In this document: in pieces, positions 1-7,037 of the stretch
How positions within the stretch are numbered: the stretch's first letter is position 1
How the letters are laid out: each line of letters opens with the position of its first letter
Notes under the pieces: generated by a model
What the model saw: the letters and a program-made list of their open reading frames with translations, nothing else
Database searches by the model: none
What the model was told of the DNA's origin: nothing
Position numbers and translations under genes: made by a program
Assembly: GCA_903908025.1 (NCBI GenBank)
Contig: CAIVQM010000533.1
Location: 1 to 10,567 of the forward strand
Direction: 5' to 3'
Source of the DNA: an uncultured bacterium
GTDB lineage: Bacteria > Actinomycetota > Actinomycetes > S36-B12
DNA length: 10,567 bases

Positions 1-4
1 AGCC

Positions 5-787
5 ATGTCCGGTTCCGAGACCACTCCGCTGGTCGAGTTGACGGATATTCGCATCAAGCTGAGTGGGCTGCAGATCCTTGACGGCGTGAGCATCACCGTC
101 CCCCAGGGCAAGGTCACGGGGCTGATCGGCCCGAACGGTGCGGGCAAGACCACCGTCTTCAACGTCATGAGCGGCTTCCTGAAGCCTGACTCGGGGACCG
201 TCGCCTTCGAGGGCCGTGCGCTGAAGCGGATCCGCGCCCATCGGCTGACGAAGATGGGCATCTCCCGGACGCTGCAGGGCGTCGGCCTGTTCGCCACCCT
301 GAGTGCGCTCGAGAACGTGATGATCGGCGGTTCGTCGCACGTTCGAAGCGGCCTGCTTTCGCAGTCGTTGGCGATGCCGTGGACCGACATCGAGACCGAG
401 CGACTTCGGGTCAAGGCCTTGGCTGCCCTGGCGGAACTCGGGATCGAGGACCAGGCAGGACGGCTGCCGAGCGAACTGCCGTATCCGATCCAGAAGAAGG
501 TTGCCCTCGCCCGGGCGCTGGTGTCGGACCCGAAGGTGCTGCTCCTGGACGAGCCGGCTGGCGGCATCGGAGCACCCGATATGGCTGAGTTGGAACGACT
601 GATCCGTAGTTGGGTACCGGAACGCACCATCCTGCTCGTCGAACACCACATGGAACTCGTCATGTCGGTGTGCGATCTCATCTGGGTCCTCGACGCCGGC
701 AAGGTGATCGCATCCGGGACCCCGGACGAGGTCCGCAACAACCCGGCCGTGCTGGCGGCCTATCTCGGTGAAGAGGGGGCGGCCTGA
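5..787 (+). CDS. livG: LivG-like ABC transporter ATP-binding protein
   Basis: One of the two ATPase subunits of a HAAT-family (branched-chain amino acid type) importer; it sits on the inner membrane face and powers uptake through LivH/LivM. Seen in the 260-residue protein: Walker A GPNGAGKTT at 42-50, Walker B LLLDEP with Asp182/Glu183, H-loop His214 in LLVEHHM, and the C-terminal block ending in AAYLGEE that is typical of LivG/LivF. The ABC signature is odd: LPYPIQKK at about 158-165 in place of LSGGQ or the LSYGQQ type, followed by a normal ALARAL helix. Only four bases precede ATG 5, so the ribosome binding site, and a possible start further upstream, cannot be judged. The stop codon overlaps the livF start by one base (TGATG), which indicates translational coupling. 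The family call is firm; the transported solute cannot be told. Confidence 0.93.
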   Translation: MSGSETTPLVELTDIRIKLSGLQILDGVSITVPQGKVTGLIGPNGAGKTTVFNVMSGFLKPDSGTVAFEGRALKRIRAHRLTKMGISRTLQGVGLFATLSALENVMIGGSSHVRSGLLSQSLAMPWTDIETERLRVKALAALAELGIEDQAGRLPSELPYPIQKKVALARALVSDPKVLLLDEPAGGIGAPDMAELERLIRSWVPERTILLVEHHMELVMSVCDLIWVLDAGKVIASGTPDEVRNNPAVLAAYLGEEGAA

Positions 788-1491
788 TGCTGTCCATCAC
801 CGATCTCTCCGTGCACTACGGCCCGGTGCAGGCCCTGTCCCATGTGTCGCTCGACGTCCCGCGCGGCGAGGTGACGGCCGTCATCGGTGCGAACGGCGCA
901 GGCAAGTCCACGCTGATGCGGACGCTGGCCGGGCTCGTCAAGCCCGAGTCCGGGTCCGCGAGCCTGGACGGCAAGGTGCTGACGGGACATCGGGCCGAGG
1001 ATGTCGTTCGCATGGGAGTCGCCCTGGTGCCGGAGGGCCGATCGACGGTGCCGGAACTGACGGTCGAGGAGAACCTTCGCCTCGGCGGGCTCTGGCGCAG
1101 CAAGGCCGACCGTGCCGCCACCCACGCCGAGGTCTTCGACATGTTCCCTGTGCTCGGCGATCGTCGCAAGCTGCGCGCCGACACTCTCAGCGGCGGCGAG
1201 CGTCAACAACTGGCCATCGGCCGCGCGCTCATGTGCGATCCGCAGTGTCTCCTCCTCGATGAGCCTTCGCTGGGTCTGGCCCCGCTCATCGTCACGCAGA
1301 TCCTTGAACTCGTGAAGCGCCTCGCATCCGAGGTGAATATCGCCGTGCTGCTCGTCGAGCAGAACGCGGTGACGGCGCTGCGCGTCGCGCATACCGCGGT
1401 GGTTCTCAATCTCGGACAGGTCGTGATGTCGGGCACCGCCTCCGACATCGCCTCGCATGAGGAGTTGCGCCATGCGTACTTGGGCTACTAG
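787..1491 (+). CDS. livF: LivF-like ABC transporter ATP-binding protein
   Basis: Second ATPase subunit of the same importer, expected to pair with LivG. Seen in 234 residues: Walker A GANGAGKST at 34-42, a canonical signature LSGGERQQ at 134-141, Walker B LLLDEP with Asp158/Glu159, and the LLVEQNA segment where LivF proteins carry Gln-Asn instead of the usual H-loop His. The end, HAYLGY, matches the LivF C-terminus. The start at ATG 787 shares its A with the TGA of livG and has a purine-rich GAAGAGGGGG stretch at 771-780 as ribosome binding site. Because its signature is intact while that of LivG is degenerate, the two ATP sites of the heterodimer may not be equivalent (inference). Length is normal for the family. 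Confidence 0.94.
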   Translation: MLSITDLSVHYGPVQALSHVSLDVPRGEVTAVIGANGAGKSTLMRTLAGLVKPESGSASLDGKVLTGHRAEDVVRMGVALVPEGRSTVPELTVEENLRLGGLWRSKADRAATHAEVFDMFPVLGDRRKLRADTLSGGERQQLAIGRALMCDPQCLLLDEPSLGLAPLIVTQILELVKRLASEVNIAVLLVEQNAVTALRVAHTAVVLNLGQVVMSGTASDIASHEELRHAYLGY

Positions 1492-1506
1492 CGGACCGGT
1501 GCTCCC

Positions 1507-2385
1507 ATGACGCAGTTCCTCGACTACGTCCTGGGTGGGATCGGCTCGGGCGCGATCATCGCCCTGATGGCGCTGGCCCTCGTGCTGACCTGGCGCGCGA
1601 CGCGCGTCGTCAACTTCGCACAGGTCGGGCAAGCGATGTTCACGACGTTCATCGCCCTCTCGATCCAGACACTGACCGGCTCGTGGTTCATCGCCCTCAT
1701 CGGTGCCATCGTGGCCGGGGCGATCCTCGGGGTGATCGTCCAGTACCTCGTCCTTCGTCCGGTCAAGCGGATGGACACGTCCGGTGCGATCATCGCGACC
1801 TTCGGCGTGCTGATCGCCCTGCAGGCGGCTGCCGGGATGATCTGGGGCGGTGACAGCCAGGCGTATCCCCAGCCCTTCAGCAACACGGCGATCAGCCTCT
1901 TCGGTCGCGAGTGGCCGCTGTCGGTCTACGACCTGGTCGTCATCGGATTCGCGGGTGTCCTCGTGGTCGGGCTGACACTGCTGTTCACGCGCACATCGCT
2001 TGGCCTGTCGATGCGAGCCACGGCCTTCAACCCCGAGGTGGCGCGACTGTCCGGCGTGCGGGTCGGCCGCACCCTGACGATCGGCTGGGCCTTGGCGGGC
2101 GTCGTCGGTGCGGTTGCAGGCGTCCTCGTCGCTCCGACCTCGGCGATCTCGCCGAACAGTTTCGACATCCTGCTGGTGTTCGCGTTCACGGCGGCCGTCA
2201 TCGGCGGCCTCGACAGCCTGATCGGCGCGGTTGCCCTCGGCATCGGCACCGGCCTGATCCTGTCCGTGGTGTCCGGCTACAGCGACTCGAGCAACGCGCC
2301 GGTCGTGGCGCTCGTCCTGCTGGCGCTCAACCTCGCGATCAAGCCCGAGGGCATCTTCGGGCACAACTCGGCACGGTCGGTCTAG
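1507..2385 (+). CDS. livH: LivH-like ABC transporter permease
   Basis: Integral membrane subunit forming half of the translocation channel. The 292-residue protein is mostly hydrophobic with about eight predicted membrane segments. It opens with the LivH pattern GGIGSGAIIALMALALVL, then TRVVNFAQVGQAM, which corresponds to the 'RVVNFAHG' block of the family. The cytoplasmic coupling loop lies at about 160-200 (TSLGLSMRATAFNPEVARLS, then GVRVGRTLTIGWALAG), the region that docks on the ATPases. Length is normal. It lies 15 bases after livF with only a weak Shine-Dalgarno candidate, and 9 bases before livM, so it is clearly part of one operon. Nothing is truncated or missing. Confidence 0.92.
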   Translation: MTQFLDYVLGGIGSGAIIALMALALVLTWRATRVVNFAQVGQAMFTTFIALSIQTLTGSWFIALIGAIVAGAILGVIVQYLVLRPVKRMDTSGAIIATFGVLIALQAAAGMIWGGDSQAYPQPFSNTAISLFGREWPLSVYDLVVIGFAGVLVVGLTLLFTRTSLGLSMRATAFNPEVARLSGVRVGRTLTIGWALAGVVGAVAGVLVAPTSAISPNSFDILLVFAFTAAVIGGLDSLIGAVALGIGTGLILSVVSGYSDSSNAPVVALVLLALNLAIKPEGIFGHNSARSV

Positions 2386-2394
2386 GGGGAGGGC

Positions 2395-3777
2395 ATGCGA
2401 GATCTCATGCGCCTTCCCGGCGCTCGTCTGATACAGCACGCACTCCTCGCGTTCGCTGCATGGGCCGTGCTCATGTGGGTCAACGGCAGCGTTGACGAGC
2501 TCACGAACTACTACCTTGCTTTGATCGCCATGTACGCGACGGCCATGTTCGGCATGGTGATCCTGGTCGGGCTGTCGGGTCAGGTCTCGCTGGGCAACGG
2601 CGCACTGATGGCCATCGGTGGCTACATCTTCGCGCTCACGACGCTGAACTGGCAGTACATCCCCTTGACCTCGATCCCGATGAACGGGGTCTGGGCCATG
2701 CTGTTCGCCGCCATCGGTGGCGTTGTGTTCGGACTGGTGATCGGCCTGTTGGGTGCTCGATTGACAGGCCCGTACCTGGCCGGCCTCACCCTCGGGATCG
2801 CCGTCGGGATACCGGCCATCGCGAACCGGTTCCCGGGCCTGTTCGGTGGTGAGACGGGACTGCAGCTGACCGTTCCTTATCCGGACGGCGGGTACCCGGC
2901 GGTCGCTGAGGCCAGTGGTGAGCAATTCGTCACGGAGCTGCCGACATCGCAGGACGCGCTGCCGTCGGCCGGTGCATCTGCGGGTGCGGGTGACCTCCTG
3001 ACGTCCGACAACTTCCCTTCGGGGGACGCGTCGGCGCTGCCGTCAGTCGCTCCCGGTGACCTCCTGACCGCCGACAACTTCCCCTCGGCGGATCCGTCGG
3101 CCATGGCATCCGTTGCTCCGGGCGATCTGCTCACCGTTGACAACTTCCCGTCCGCAGGGGCCACGCCCGAGGCCTCGAGCCTCGATGTCAGTGTGCTCGA
3201 TCCCAGCACCGGCACGGGCACCGACGGCGTCGACCTCGGCTTCGTGTTGGAGCGCTGGGAGGCATCCCTGGCGATAGCCGTGGCGTGCATCGTGGGATTC
3301 ATCGCACTCAACCTCGTGCGCGGCCGACAGGGCCGCGTGTGGCGGGCCGTGCGCGATGACCCCGTCGCGGCAGCGGTGTCCGGTATCTCCCCTGCAGGCT
3401 CCAAGGTCACGGCCTTCATGGTCAGCAGTGTTTTCGCCTCGCTCGCCGGCGCCGTGTTCGTGCAGATCCTCGCGTACGTGGGCCCGGGCGCCTTCGGGCT
3501 CGGGCTGTCCCTCTCCCTGCTCGTCGGCATCGTGCTCGGTGGCCGGTCGTCCCTCGTGGGCGCGGTCATCGGCGCTGTACTGCTGGTCTGGCTGCCCGAG
3601 TTCGTACTGGGCCTTGCGGGTGACCGTGGTTGGGACGAACAGGTGACCAACAATGCGCCCAACCTGATCTACGGGCTGCTGGTGGTCCTGGTGGTCCTCG
3701 TGGCCCCCGGCGGCATCGTCGGGACTCTGCAAGCGCTTGTAGGCAGGATATTCAAGCGAACTGCACGGTCAGGCTAA
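2395..3777 (+). CDS. livM: LivM-like ABC transporter permease with a repeat-bearing extra loop
   Basis: Second channel subunit of the importer. Family features seen: GLSGQVSLGNGALMAIGGY at about 59-77 (the LivM 'GLAGLLSLGHAAF' block), RLTGPYLAGLTLGIAV, and the cytoplasmic coupling loop RVWRAVRDDPVAAAVSGI near 313-332, followed by VGPGAFGLGLSLSLLVGIVL and GGRSSLVGAVIGA. At 460 residues it is much longer than the usual LivM (roughly 300-350, from general knowledge). The excess is a hydrophilic Ser/Ala/Pro/Asp-rich segment at about 160-285, where other LivM proteins have a short external loop; three copies of a 22-residue repeat lie within it. The reading frame stays open and membrane segments resume afterwards, so this is an in-frame insertion and not a frameshift. 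A strong GGGGGAGGG lies just before ATG 2395. By the usual LivM topology the insert should face outside (inference). Confidence 0.92.
   Translation: MRDLMRLPGARLIQHALLAFAAWAVLMWVNGSVDELTNYYLALIAMYATAMFGMVILVGLSGQVSLGNGALMAIGGYIFALTTLNWQYIPLTSIPMNGVWAMLFAAIGGVVFGLVIGLLGARLTGPYLAGLTLGIAVGIPAIANRFPGLFGGETGLQLTVPYPDGGYPAVAEASGEQFVTELPTSQDALPSAGASAGAGDLLTSDNFPSGDASALPSVAPGDLLTADNFPSADPSAMASVAPGDLLTVDNFPSAGATPEASSLDVSVLDPSTGTGTDGVDLGFVLERWEASLAIAVACIVGFIALNLVRGRQGRVWRAVRDDPVAAAVSGISPAGSKVTAFMVSSVFASLAGAVFVQILAYVGPGAFGLGLSLSLLVGIVLGGRSSLVGAVIGAVLLVWLPEFVLGLAGDRGWDEQVTNNAPNLIYGLLVVLVVLVAPGGIVGTLQALVGRIFKRTARSG
2989..3186 (+). repeat. Three tandem 66-bp repeats (22 residues each) inside livM
   Basis: Units start at 2989, 3055 and 3121, exactly 66 bases apart and in frame. 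Each begins with the peptide GDLLTxDNFPS (x is Ser, Ala, Val in turn), followed by a looser Ser/Ala/Pro-rich half. Units 1 and 2 match at 53 of 66 bases by my count; unit 3 keeps the first half and drifts in the second. The preceding stretch (DALPSAGASAGA) may be the remnant of an older half-unit. The repeat lies in the predicted external loop of the permease. I do not recognise the motif. Confidence 0.9.
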
Positions 3778-3787
3778 GGCGAATCTG

Positions 3788-3817
3788 TTGCGACGGCCGC
3801 GTCTGTGTGGCTAGCCT
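3788..3817 (+). promoter_or_regulatory. Candidate promoter for the binding protein and hydrolase genes
   Basis: TTGCGA at 3788-3793 and TAGCCT at 3812-3817 are separated by 18 bases, fitting an actinobacterial housekeeping promoter (TTGAC-like, TANNNT). It lies in the 137-base gap after livM, the only sizeable gap in the transporter block. A separate promoter would allow the binding protein to be made in excess over the membrane subunits, as is usual for such importers. Prediction by eye only. Confidence 0.45.
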
Positions 3818-3826
3818 CCGATCACC

Positions 3827-3856
3827 GGGAAGTCGCCTGCTGGCCTTCCCATGTTT
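3827..3856 (+). promoter_or_regulatory. Stem-loop followed by TTTT upstream of the binding protein gene
   Basis: GGGAAG (3827-3832) and GCC (3835-3837) pair with GGC (3842-3844) and CTTCCC (3845-3850), leaving a TC bulge and a TGCT loop. ATGTTTT follows. For transcripts arriving from livM it could act as a weak terminator or attenuator. For transcripts from the promoter just upstream it would sit almost at the 5' end and could protect the message. The sequence does not decide between these. Confidence 0.4.
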
Positions 3857-3901
3857 TCCGGCACGACACCAACACGACGATCGGCGCAATGCGCCTGTCA
3901 T

Positions 3902-3907
3902 GGGAGG
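3902..3907 (+). promoter_or_regulatory. Ribosome binding site fixing the GTG start of the binding protein
   Basis: GGGAGG (continuing into AAAG) lies 7 bases before GTG 3915. The in-frame ATG at 3900 overlaps this site and has no site of its own, so GTG 3915 is the better start; it also places a clean signal peptide at the N-terminus. Confidence 0.75.
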
Positions 3908-3914
3908 AAAGTCC

Positions 3915-5201
3915 GTGAGCAAAGTCCTGGCGACCCGCGTGGTCGCGTTCGGGGCGGTGGCAGCCATTGCGCTGGCCACGGCCGCACCTTCGGGGGCCGC
4001 GGTTGCCGCCGCAGACCCCGGGGTCAGCTCGAACCAGATCGTGATCGGCACCACGACGCCGCTCACCGGCCCGGCTTCGCCCGGCTACAAGGACGTCGCC
4101 CCAGCCGCTCAGGCGTACTTCAACTACGTCAACGCCAATGGCGGGATCAACGGCCGCAAGATCAAGTACGTCGTCAAGGACGACCAGTACAACCCGGCCA
4201 AGACCAAGAGCGCGACCAGTGAGCTGATCCTGCGCGACAAGATCTTCGCGATGTTCGGCGCACTCGGCACTCCTACCCATTCGGCTGTCGTAGCCGACCT
4301 GAACCGTCGCGGCATTCCCGACGTGTTCGTCAACACCGGCTCGTCGACGTTCGACAACCCCGGTAAGTACCCGACGACGTTCCCGTACTTCCCGTCCTAC
4401 GTGGTCGAGGCCAAGGTCATGGGCTCCTACCTGCTCGGTGACGCAGCCTTGGCAGCGAAGAAGCGGTGCATCTTCTACCAGGATGGTGAGTTCGGCGACA
4501 ACGCACTTGTGGGCTTCAACGCCGCCGGTGTGCAGTTCGATACGCAGGTGTCGTACTTCTCCGGTCAGCAGGTTGCCCCGTTCACGTCCCAGGTCACGAA
4601 GATGAAGGCGGCCGGCTGCGAGCTCGTCGTGTTCTTCGGCGTGACGTCTGCGACCGCTCAGCTGCTGGGCACGTCCGCGAAGGCCGCCTTCCGGCCCACC
4701 TGGATGATCACCTCGGTGGGATCGGATCCGACGGTCCTCGCTGGCTCGTTGGGCGCTGCGACCGGCGCGCTCATGACCGGTATCTACGCTCCGAGCTTCC
4801 TCGCGCCCATCCAGGACACGACGAACCCGTACGTGAGCCAGATGAAGGTCATTGCCGACAAGAACGGCCTGCCGTGGAACTTCTACACGTACTACGGCAT
4901 CAACACGGCATACGTGCTGGCGCAGGCCCTCAAGGCTGCCGGCCCGAACCTGACCCGTCAGGGGCTCATCACCGCGCTGCAGACGAAGGCCTCGGGCTTC
5001 CGGTCGGCAGCGGTTGTGCCGATGGTCATCAGCGCCAAGTCCCATCAGGGGCTCACTGGCTACTACATGGGCCAGTACGACGGTTCGGGCAACCTGGTCC
5101 GCAAGACCAGCTACATCCTGACCGCCACCAGCGCTGCGACGGGCACGGCCAAGCAGGCCACCTTCCGTCCCGGTGCACCCACGTCCAAGCTGCTGCCGTA
5201 G
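3915..5201 (+). CDS. LivK-like secreted solute-binding protein (periplasmic-binding type I fold)
   Basis: Extracytoplasmic receptor that should deliver a small solute to LivH/LivM. The 428-residue product starts with a signal peptide: Arg8 after a short N-region, a hydrophobic stretch 9-24, then small residues suiting cleavage around 28-33. Family features follow: IVIGTTTPLTGP at the mature N-terminus, YVNANGGINGRKIKYVVKDD, the DQYNPAKTKS block, and MFGALGTPTHSAV, which matches the ligand-contacting 'G...S' region of LivK-type proteins. Unusually for a Gram-positive, no cysteine lies at the signal peptide cleavage region, so it cannot be a classical lipoprotein. The only cysteines are Cys185 and Cys235, which could form a disulfide. 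It is followed after 12 bases by the hydrolase gene. The ligand could be an amino acid, amide, urea or aromatic acid; sequence alone does not say. Confidence 0.9.
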   Translation: MSKVLATRVVAFGAVAAIALATAAPSGAAVAAADPGVSSNQIVIGTTTPLTGPASPGYKDVAPAAQAYFNYVNANGGINGRKIKYVVKDDQYNPAKTKSATSELILRDKIFAMFGALGTPTHSAVVADLNRRGIPDVFVNTGSSTFDNPGKYPTTFPYFPSYVVEAKVMGSYLLGDAALAAKKRCIFYQDGEFGDNALVGFNAAGVQFDTQVSYFSGQQVAPFTSQVTKMKAAGCELVVFFGVTSATAQLLGTSAKAAFRPTWMITSVGSDPTVLAGSLGAATGALMTGIYAPSFLAPIQDTTNPYVSQMKVIADKNGLPWNFYTYYGINTAYVLAQALKAAGPNLTRQGLITALQTKASGFRSAAVVPMVISAKSHQGLTGYYMGQYDGSGNLVRKTSYILTATSAATGTAKQATFRPGAPTSKLLP

Positions 5202-5213
5202 ATGGGGATTGAC

Positions 5214-6938
5214 ATGAAGAAGACGTTCACTCGCCGCATCGTTGCGGCTGTTGCGGCCGCAGGACTCCTGCTCGTCGCCGCGCCGGCCTTCACGCCGGCG
5301 CAGGCGGCGACGGGGTGTGCGCTCGCCAGCACCTGCGAGGGGGCCCTCGCCGGCTCGCTCGGCTCGACCACCTTCAAGATCCAGATGCCGAGCAAGTTCA
5401 ATGGCACGGTCCTGGTCTGGAACCACGGGTACCGCATCTCGACTCCGATTCCGGCAGCCCTGGCGGTGCCGCTCGGTCTCGCGAGCAGTGCCAGCTACCA
5501 GAAGATCTCCTTCCCGGCGTTCGCGCCGACCTTCGGCACGGATGTGGCCTACATCGGCTCGGGAGCGGCGGAGGTGGCCCAGAACGCGGTCATCGCGCAG
5601 CAGCTCCTCGGCCAGGGCTACGCCCTTGCTGGCGTGGGCTACGCCCGTCAGGGCTGGTCATCTCCCGAGGCCGTTCAGGCAGATGAGCTGCTGTTCAAGC
5701 ACATCAACTCCGGTGCGATCTCGGGCGTCAAGAAGACGGTCGTCTGGGGCGAGTCCTTCGGTGGCTTCGTCGCTGCGACGGTCGCCGAGCGCAACCCCGG
5801 CAAGGTCGCCGGCCTGCTGCCGACCTGTGGTGCACTCGCCGGTCCTGAGGTCGCCATGGCCAATGCCATGACGGTCATGTACACGTGGAAGTCGCTGATC
5901 GCGCCGACCTTGCGGGTGGCGAACTACACGAGCTACGCGCAGGCTCTGACGGACCTCGCCACGGTCCTGCAGACGCTCGGCGGCGTTGCTGCCGGCACGG
6001 TCTCGACGTCTGCGGTCGGCTACCCGGTGGCACAGGCCAACCTGCTCGGCGGGCTGATGGCTGGCGAGCCCACGGTCTCGGCCGTCTACGACGGGGTCAC
6101 TGTGAACCCGGCGTTCGGCACCCTGGGCACGGCAGCGGCGCTCGTTGGCGGCTACCAGCCGGCATCCGCCGGTGCCAGCTCCGCTGCGGCGATGCTCCAG
6201 AACGTCGGTGCTGCCGCGGCACTGGGCATCATGGTGCGCTACGACCTCGAGCAGCGGGCGCGTCTCGTTGCCGGGATCCCGGCTGACCAGTCGGCGAACT
6301 TCACCGACAACGTCAACGTGGCGTACTCCAACGTGCTCACCGATGAGCAGCGTGGCGAGTTCGGCGACACGCTGAACGCGTCGACGGTGATGCCGAACCT
6401 CCTCAACGCCATGCTGGCGAAGATGGACTCGACGAAGGGCAACGCAGCGGCCCGATTCCCGGCCAACGCTGCTGCGCTCAAGGCCGTGCGGTCGCTGCCG
6501 GCTCCGAAGGGTGTCTACGTGGTACCGACGGTGCTCATCGCCGACACGTATGACCCGGTGGTGCCTGCCGGCAACACTGATGCCTACTTCACCAAGGTGA
6601 CGGCATCGGCAAAGGCCAAGGGTGCCATCCCTCTGGTTGCGCAGTACTACACGGTGCCGCCGGCTGACGGCTGGACGACCTTCGCAGCGGGAGCCAAGGG
6701 CCCCGACGCGGCGGCTTCAGCTGCGGCGGCGAACTCCGGTGTCGGCCACTGCAACTGGACGGTCGGCAACGGCATCCAGGTCGTCAATGCGGTGAGTGCG
6801 CTCAACCGGATCATCGGCAATCCGAGCGCCAAGGGCGTCAAGAACGCCAACAAGTTGATGTGGTCCACGGTGGGCGTCAATGGGGACGGGGCCTTCCAGC
6901 CGCCGGCTCTGGCGCGGCCCAACCTGTCGGCCAAGTAG
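5214..6938 (+). CDS. Secreted alpha/beta-hydrolase of unknown substrate
   Basis: The 574-residue protein begins MKKTFTRR, then a hydrophobic core and AQA at 29-31, a classical secretion signal cleaved before Ala32. ATG 5214 is preferred to the in-frame ATG 5202, because a GGGGA lies 5 bases before it and MKK is a typical signal start. Hydrolase features: HG at 71-72 after VLVWN (oxyanion-hole type), nucleophile elbow GESFG with Ser181, ADTYDPVVPAG with Asp447 as probable acid, and GHCNW with His512. The triad is therefore complete and correctly ordered. Between Ser181 and Asp447 lies a long Ala-rich, probably helical lid region, making the protein about twice a minimal hydrolase. Cysteines 35, 41, 205 and 513 suggest disulfides, fitting an exported enzyme. 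Esterase or peptidase activity is plausible; no specific substrate can be named. Its place right after the binding protein suggests it supplies what the importer takes up (inference). Confidence 0.85.
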   Translation: MKKTFTRRIVAAVAAAGLLLVAAPAFTPAQAATGCALASTCEGALAGSLGSTTFKIQMPSKFNGTVLVWNHGYRISTPIPAALAVPLGLASSASYQKISFPAFAPTFGTDVAYIGSGAAEVAQNAVIAQQLLGQGYALAGVGYARQGWSSPEAVQADELLFKHINSGAISGVKKTVVWGESFGGFVAATVAERNPGKVAGLLPTCGALAGPEVAMANAMTVMYTWKSLIAPTLRVANYTSYAQALTDLATVLQTLGGVAAGTVSTSAVGYPVAQANLLGGLMAGEPTVSAVYDGVTVNPAFGTLGTAAALVGGYQPASAGASSAAAMLQNVGAAAALGIMVRYDLEQRARLVAGIPADQSANFTDNVNVAYSNVLTDEQRGEFGDTLNASTVMPNLLNAMLAKMDSTKGNAAARFPANAAALKAVRSLPAPKGVYVVPTVLIADTYDPVVPAGNTDAYFTKVTASAKAKGAIPLVAQYYTVPPADGWTTFAAGAKGPDAAASAAAANSGVGHCNWTVGNGIQVVNAVSALNRIIGNPSAKGVKNANKLMWSTVGVNGDGAFQPPALARPNLSAK

Positions 6939-6948
6939 CTGGTCGGGC

Positions 6949-6983
6949 GCGGGGGGTGGGTGACCTGGTCACCCACCCCCCGC
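6949..6983 (+). terminator. Perfect 17-bp hairpin ending the transporter-hydrolase block
   Basis: GCGGGGGGTGGGTGACC (6949-6965) is the exact reverse complement of 6967-6983, centred on T6966. It starts 10 bases after the hydrolase stop. No U-tract follows, which is common for actinobacterial terminators. The symmetry means it could act on either strand. Confidence 0.75.
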
Positions 6984-7001
6984 TCCCATGTCGGGGGTGA
7001 T

Positions 7002-7031
7002 TTGGCGGCTCGACCGCCGACCCCGTAGTCT
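7002..7031 (+). promoter_or_regulatory. Candidate rplJ promoter
   Basis: TTGGCG at 7002-7007 and TAGTCT at 7026-7031 are 18 bases apart. Transcription would begin just before the L10 leader at about 7038, as expected for a ribosomal protein operon with an untranslated regulatory leader. Prediction by eye. Confidence 0.5.
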
Positions 7032-7037
7032 TTCCCC

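Noticed and set aside
1342..1372. Missing H-loop histidine in LivF (VEQNA)
   Set aside because: Gln-Asn at this place is normal for the LivF family, so it is not a defect.
760..2925. Very long open frame (721 codons) on the minus strand
   Set aside because: It lies antisense to livF, livH and livM, its product is Arg/Asp/His/Gln-rich with no domain pattern, and such long shadows are expected in high-GC coding DNA.
3630..3914. Upstream extension of the binding protein frame into livM
   Set aside because: It would overlap livM by about 150 bases and destroy the signal peptide; GTG 3915 has a strong ribosome binding site.
5202..5213. ATG 5202 as start of the hydrolase
   Set aside because: It touches the previous stop, has no ribosome binding site, and the next ATG gives a typical MKK signal peptide with GGGGA upstream.
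3822..5426. 534-codon minus-strand frame opposite the binding protein gene
   Set aside because: Same reason: antisense shadow of a clear secreted receptor, low-complexity basic/acidic composition, no recognisable motif.
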